A stretch of DNA of 24,002 bases from a virus, in IMG/VR virus record IMGVR_UViG_3300033571_015231, positions 1 to 24,002 of that record; one strand, given 5' to 3'. Shown here piece after piece: positions 20,084-24,002 of this stretch. Below the pieces are notes generated by a model, which was not told where the DNA came from, searched no databases, and saw only the letters and a program-made list of their open reading frames with translations. A program made the position numbers and the translations under genes. The stretch's first letter is position 1. Every line of letters starts with the position of its first letter.

Positions 20084-22710
20084 AGTTCGTTTGCTACCTC
20101 TTCCATTGTCGCATTGGATGTTTTATCTATCACATCCCCATAGAACGTACGCCATTCTTCCTTATTAAGACCCACCTCCACAAGGGATGGATATTGTTCG
20201 TACTTGGGACTGGATGCCCGCAGTGCGATGTTGACTACCCGCATGCCGCGACTGTTCTTGAATTGATAAACATTCAGCTTCAGCTGGTGAACGCATACGT
20301 CCATCAAGAGGGATTCAAAACGACTACGACCCAGGATGTTGCTGTTGGAACCACGGGAGAACTCGCAGTAGCTGGCATACAACCACTTATCCCAGTTGAT
20401 GTACAGGTTTGAGACACCACCAGGTGCGTGTTTAGCCAGGCCCACCGGAGATGAAATACCTGGGTCAAAGACTACACAGTGTTGCATCCAATCCAAGATC
20501 TGGTTGGATTTTAGGATCTGTTCCTTGTGATGCTTGGCAAAGAAATCAACTTTCTCGTTGGTTTCCATCAGGTATTCCCGCATCTCGGCTTCCGTCATAT
20601 CCAGAACCCAGTTCACCAGTCCTGGCAGCAGAGCAGCAAATTCACCGAAGGGACGACCGTGATCGTCCATATCAATGAGGGTGCGTTGCTCAGCGGAGCT
20701 ACCAGTGAAGGGCCGATCAAAAGGAATGGTGAGACGACGACGCGCCAAACCAGAAGTCGGATCAGTCGTTTGGATTGGTTCGTTGGCGGTGATCATGACC
20801 AGACCATTGAACTTAAACGGCTTCTGACTCCCAGCTTGGAACTTGCGCTCATTACGGATGAGGTCACGACCGGTGATTGCTTTTAGTACAGAGACCGAGC
20901 CGCCGTAACGCTCCACATCATTGAAGAGCAGAAGTTTTTTCTTATAGAGGTTGGCGGTTTCAAATCGGTTTTTCTCCAGATGTTCCAGCGAAGAAATCAT
21001 GGCGTTGTCGTCGCCAACCAGCGCATGGGCAAGGTTGCTGTAGGTGGACTTACCAGACTTACCAGGTCCAACAATCTCAACAAACTTCTGGATATCGGAG
21101 TGACTCAGTAGTACCGCCCGCAACCAAGCCCTCAACACTTGGACCCGACCCCAGCTGTCATTCTGTGTGGACTTCAGCCATTTAATGATGGGCTCACATG
21201 CGGCGTAGGGGTCGTATTCGTATGGCAGTTGCTGCGTGATGTAGAGATCACGGTTGAACGGCATCAGCTCCCTGGTTTCAACATTCAAGATCCCGTTGGT
21301 AAACAACAGGTATTCATTACCTTCGTACCAATCATCAAAAATAGTTGAAATCCTCAATTGCTCCATTAAATCGGAGATGAGGTTCATGGAGTAACCGCTG
21401 TGCAGCAGACCATCCTTGATGGCATCTAACCGGCCTTTGATGTCGCCCTTAACTTCGTATTCCGACAGTTGAGACCACAGCCCCTTGCGTTGATATTGAT
21501 ACATGAAAAATGCGCCATGCGATTGGCTATAGCGCAGATTCCCCTGGTAATCCTGCAACAAGATTCCAGCAATGACATCAGATGATGGGTTACGTGTTTT
21601 TTGTTTGTTGCCATTACCGCCTCCATAGTTTGGGCTACTCCTGCGATGCAGGACCCTGGTGTCACCCTCCACCGATTCCATTTCAGGTGTTGCAACTAGA
21701 CCTAAGTCTTCTTCCAGTTCTGTTAATAGTTTTGCAACGTGATCAAGCATGGTGTCATCTACGTTCATTGATTTGTGATTTTGGGAAGGCTCCCAACCGT
21801 TTTCTTTGGCAACGTGGACAAGCGAACCGATACCACGTCCACCACCTTTGGAGAAGGAACGCCACCGCCTATGACACTCACCGTCTTGATACTTCTCAGA
21901 TTGACGGGACCATTCATCCCAATGATCAAGAAGGGATTCGTCCAATGAATGGAGCGATTGCCCAACCATGATCCAGATGTCGTAATCATCTGTAGCTTCT
22001 GGTGGCATGCCCCACATGGCTTCCAGTGCCAACTGCATGTCTCGCTCAAGCGAAACTTCAGCGTTAATTGCAAAGGATGGGCCAATGATGCGGGTGGTTT
22101 CTTTGGCGGGAACACCCTGCTTGACATTTTTTTGGATGATGGCATTCAGCAGCCAATCCGGAAACTCAGGCAATTCCTGGATCCACTCAAACCCTTGGTC
22201 GGAAGCCGTGAAATAACCTTCGGTTTCTGGATGCAAACCCATTAGCACCCCTTGGTGCCGTTTCCAGAGAATTTCTAGTTTTTCTTTTTCTCCTTCTGCG
22301 TGCCAGGTGTATTTGTTACGGACGAGATGTTTGTGTTGATCGCGGGAGAGGCGATACAGTTTCCGCTCTCGGCCCTCTTTACCACTGAGGATCGTCAGCG
22401 TATCGGGCAGCGCCTTATTAAATGGCAGTTCCGACAGTGATTCGATGAGTGCGTAGACGGTTGGACCGTCGACATCAACCCAGATCAACCCATAGGGATG
22501 GTTATAGACAGGACCGCCGAGCAGGCCAACTGCCTTGCAGCGACCCAGCAGCATTTCATTTTCTATTTCTTGCGGACTGAACGGTTTGTTTTGCCACCCC
22601 GCAATGTATGGATCCTTGTTTGGACCCAGTGGAGTCAGGGGCCAATCAATAGGGATGTAATCGAGCCGAATTTCACCGGGCTTGAGGGCTTGCTGGTTGG
22701 TATTGGTCAT
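20080..22710 (-). CDS. Bifunctional primase-helicase (Prim-Pol + D5/SF3 helicase)
   Basis: This 876-residue replication protein has an N-terminal half (about 10-190) that looks like a Prim-Pol domain with the acidic pair D79 and D81 in WVDVDG. A primase C-terminal type 2 domain (about 225-308) follows, with YDIWIMVGQSLHS, WDEWSRQS and RRWRSF. A Gly-rich linker (about 355-375) separates it from a D5_N/SF3 helicase. That helicase has Walker A GPGKSGKST (548-556), Walker B LLLFNDVE (593-600), the ITANEPI strand (about 640-646) and an Arg-rich motif GLARRRLTIPFDRPF (654-668). It would prime and unwind phage DNA. It overlaps small genes at both ends (ATGA upstream, GTGA downstream), so it is the core of the operon. 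Confidence 0.92.
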   Translation of the reverse strand: MTNTNQQALKPGEIRLDYIPIDWPLTPLGPNKDPYIAGWQNKPFSPQEIENEMLLGRCKAVGLLGGPVYNHPYGLIWVDVDGPTVYALIESLSELPFNKALPDTLTILSGKEGRERKLYRLSRDQHKHLVRNKYTWHAEGEKEKLEILWKRHQGVLMGLHPETEGYFTASDQGFEWIQELPEFPDWLLNAIIQKNVKQGVPAKETTRIIGPSFAINAEVSLERDMQLALEAMWGMPPEATDDYDIWIMVGQSLHSLDESLLDHWDEWSRQSEKYQDGECHRRWRSFSKGGGRGIGSLVHVAKENGWEPSQNHKSMNVDDTMLDHVAKLLTELEEDLGLVATPEMESVEGDTRVLHRRSSPNYGGGNGNKQKTRNPSSDVIAGILLQDYQGNLRYSQSHGAFFMYQYQRKGLWSQLSEYEVKGDIKGRLDAIKDGLLHSGYSMNLISDLMEQLRISTIFDDWYEGNEYLLFTNGILNVETRELMPFNRDLYITQQLPYEYDPYAACEPIIKWLKSTQNDSWGRVQVLRAWLRAVLLSHSDIQKFVEIVGPGKSGKSTYSNLAHALVGDDNAMISSLEHLEKNRFETANLYKKKLLLFNDVERYGGSVSVLKAITGRDLIRNERKFQAGSQKPFKFNGLVMITANEPIQTTDPTSGLARRRLTIPFDRPFTGSSAEQRTLIDMDDHGRPFGEFAALLPGLVNWVLDMTEAEMREYLMETNEKVDFFAKHHKEQILKSNQILDWMQHCVVFDPGISSPVGLAKHAPGGVSNLYINWDKWLYASYCEFSRGSNSNILGRSRFESLLMDVCVHQLKLNVYQFKNSRGMRVVNIALRASSPKYEQYPSLVEVGLNKEEWRTFYGDVIDKTSNATMEEVANEL

Positions 22711-22892
22711 GCCTGGTTGCTCGGTCGAACTTCTACTTTAAAGTTTTTATCAGCGAAACTTGCCTCTTTCAATAGCCAGAAAGCGTGAAGATGCATGTCA
22801 GTGGGCAGATAAAAACAGTCTCCATCCGCCGCATTCATCATGCGACTCATGAGACTATTTATCCACTCACCTGTACAGACGTTGATGTCCAT
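22707..22892 (-). CDS. Small hypothetical protein, 61 aa
   Basis: The product begins MDINVCTGEWINSLMSRMMN, with a central DGDCFYLPTDMHLHAFWLLK, and ends in a basic/polar tail. I do not recognise it. The segment from DGDCFYLP onward, with H-HAFWLLKE, looks like a small mixed alpha/beta regulator. Its TGA overlaps the ATG of the primase-helicase (ATGA). It is therefore the first gene of the replication operon, and translation of the helicase may depend on it. The 74 bp upstream show no clear ribosome site. Confidence 0.6.
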   Translation of the reverse strand: MDINVCTGEWINSLMSRMMNAADGDCFYLPTDMHLHAFWLLKEASFADKNFKVEVRPSNQA

Positions 22893-22966
22893 GGTGAGGG
22901 CTTGACTTGTTTGTCTTCTTATCCTACGGCGACCAATCCAGGGGATTCATTACGAGTTTCTGGAAA

Positions 22967-23230
22967 TCACTGAGACTTATTGGACTCATTTAAGACTCCA
23001 TGATTCTCTTTATCAACCTTTTCAAACTTGGCAAGCATCCTGTCATAAATTAAAACAGGATCTTCTTTTGTTACTACAGAAGAATCACAAGCAATTGACC
23101 AAGCAAGACGCTTGCGTTTTTCAACTGGATGATCTGGGTTGTAAGCCACAGCACTCAATAAAGCCTTACGTATTGTACAAATAAAGATGTATTGTCTTGA
23201 TAGAATGGTTTCATACGAATAGTTCATCAT
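22967..23230 (-). CDS. Hypothetical protein sharing its start region with a divergent gene
   Basis: This is an 87-residue (or 86 if the second Met is used) protein of unknown function. It begins MMNYSYETILSRQYIFICTI and has a helical middle with NPDHPVEKRKRLAWSIACD. Its start codons (CATCAT on the plus strand, 23225-23230) overlap the ATG of the divergent gene (23229-23231). No ribosome site is clear. Two genes cannot easily have separate promoters this close, so transcripts must overlap at their 5' ends or one start is wrong. The 74-bp gap to the next gene contains only a very short open frame. Confidence 0.5.
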   Translation of the reverse strand: MMNYSYETILSRQYIFICTIRKALLSAVAYNPDHPVEKRKRLAWSIACDSSVVTKEDPVLIYDRMLAKFEKVDKENHGVLNESNKSQ

Positions 23231-23609
23231 GCGTCAAGCTGGTAAAGGCGGCGGCAAACAAACACCAAAAGCCGTTAACAAAGCAGGTAGCAAGCAGGGC
23301 ATGCCAAAGCCCCGTGCCGCAAAACCAGGCGAAAAAGCAAAAGCATCACGCCCTGTAGCCCCTAAAGGTGCCCCTGTTCGTCAAGAAAAACCACAGGTTG
23401 GCCAACGTCCTGCACGCGTACAAAAACAAAAAGCAACGCCAGTGCCTTCCCGTGGCACAGCACAAAAACCAAAAGCTGCAAAACCAGCGGCAACCACAGG
23501 AACGAGTACTCCTACACCCACGAGTGCTTCCTCTTCCCCTTACATGGACATGTTAAATCAAATGCGTTCTCAAGCAACTGCCGCACAGAGCGCAACACGT
23601 CCCCTTTAA
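23229..23609 (+). CDS. Very basic Lys/Ala/Pro-rich protein
   Basis: This is a 126-residue low-complexity protein rich in Lys, Ala, Pro and Arg, for example KPRAAKPGEKAKASRPVAPK and AQKPKAAKPAATT. It resembles histone H1-like or bacterial Hc-type tails. After a Thr/Ser/Pro linker, the last 25 residues (SPYMDMLNQMRSQATAAQ) form a more ordered helix that could be the binding or structural part. Lack of hydrophobic segments and extreme charge suggest nucleic-acid binding, but composition alone does not prove it. Its TAA overlaps the stop of the convergent nuclease (TTAA). The start ATG at 23229 overlaps the divergent gene's start. Confidence 0.65.
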   Translation: MRQAGKGGGKQTPKAVNKAGSKQGMPKPRAAKPGEKAKASRPVAPKGAPVRQEKPQVGQRPARVQKQKATPVPSRGTAQKPKAAKPAATTGTSTPTPTSASSSPYMDMLNQMRSQATAAQSATRPL

Positions 23610-24001
23610 ATTAAGTCTGGGTCATACACGTTGCAGTTTTCAATTTGGTTGTAGTACTCTTCAACTATTTTGTACCAATCTGTATGTAAAGAGTCAAGAA
23701 AACGTCGCGATATTTTAAAGACTTGTGTTCTCACTGGAGTTGAAACAAGAATGGCAGCTTGTTGAACTTTTATTCCTAGGGTTTGGGTAATAGCAATGTC
23801 GTACGCAGCAAGCTGCTTGCAAGTCTTTTTAAATTTCATGTGACCACCCAAAAGATCACGCCATTCAGGCGATCCTTTCTCCAGGTCCTTGGGCCACTTG
23901 CGGCTATAAGGTTTAACGCTGGTCTTTAAGTCAGCCAGCGTTAACTTGTTATTGGCAACAGCAATAATATCAGGAGCACCAGCCCAAGCACGACCTTCTG
24001 A
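23606..24001 (-). CDS. PD-(D/E)XK exonuclease-like protein, 5'-truncated by window edge
   Basis: The frame is open from the right edge (131 visible codons) to TAA at 23606-23608, so an internal start at 23851 would miss the catalytic part. The visible N-terminal part reads GAPDIIAVANNKLTLADLKT, the D...DxK core of the PD-(D/E)XK fold (RecB/Cas4-like phage exonucleases). SVKPYSRKWPKDL follows, then KKTCKQLAAYDIA, the conserved Q--AY helix motif, and VQQAAILVSTP. The C-terminus has the typical WYKIVEEYYNQ helix. It likely degrades or processes DNA during phage replication or recombination. The start and N-terminal residues lie outside the window. Confidence 0.8.
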   Translation of the reverse strand, partial: SEGRAWAGAPDIIAVANNKLTLADLKTSVKPYSRKWPKDLEKGSPEWRDLLGGHMKFKKTCKQLAAYDIAITQTLGIKVQQAAILVSTPVRTQVFKISRRFLDSLHTDWYKIVEEYYNQIENCNVYDPDLI

Positions 24002-24002
24002 G

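Overview
The window looks like part of the genome of a tailed double-stranded DNA phage that infects a cyanobacterium. The best pointers are an NblA-like phycobilisome-degradation protein beside a T4-type endolysin, a phage-type SpeD, a DUF3310 protein, and several small proteins and tail-fibre ends of kinds I associate from memory with cyanophages. I see no rRNA, tRNA or CRISPR array. I cannot assign a phage genus. A prophage origin is not excluded, because a degenerate integrase-like gene and an excisionase-like gene lie near the left end.

Layout, left to right. Positions 2-1020 hold the end of an unknown gene, then a tyrosine-recombinase-like protein lacking key catalytic residues, convergent with a small HTH protein. 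Positions 1161-3031 (+) hold an HNH endonuclease, two small basic conserved proteins, the endolysin (start codon flush against a hairpin) and the NblA-like gene. Positions 3028-4141 (-) hold an endonuclease VII-like nuclease, a DUF3310 protein and an unknown. After one + gene of unknown function (4183-4644), positions 4645-7158 (-) form a compact overlapping operon: HTH protein, two unknowns, a Dam-like methyltransferase relative and dCTP deaminase.

Positions 7207-15592 (+) are the host-contact and cell-wall module: a small membrane protein, two repeat-rich tail fibres, a five-repeat tail protein, a tail-fibre assembly chaperone, a small conserved protein, a two-domain glucosaminidase/M15 peptidase and a tiny gene. 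Positions 15593-17759 (-) hold two tiny genes, a putative structural protein and two HNH-type nucleases. A 330-bp intergenic region (17760-18089) follows. It carries nested inverted repeats and a clear terminator for the next operon.

Positions 18090-22892 (-) form a replication/metabolism operon with 4-bp stop/start overlaps: small unknown, primase-helicase, SpeD, glycosyltransferase, and a sugar-isomerase-type cupin. At the right edge are an unknown gene, a divergent very basic protein whose start codon overlaps that gene's start, and the end of a PD-(D/E)XK nuclease.

Taken together, the genes cover phage DNA replication and nucleotide supply (primase-helicase, Dcd, nucleases), takeover of host physiology (NblA, SpeD, sugar enzymes), adsorption (tail fibres) and cell-wall breakdown (two muralytic enzymes that share a short accessory module). 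Strand switches are frequent. Four of the convergent junctions have stop codons that abut or overlap.
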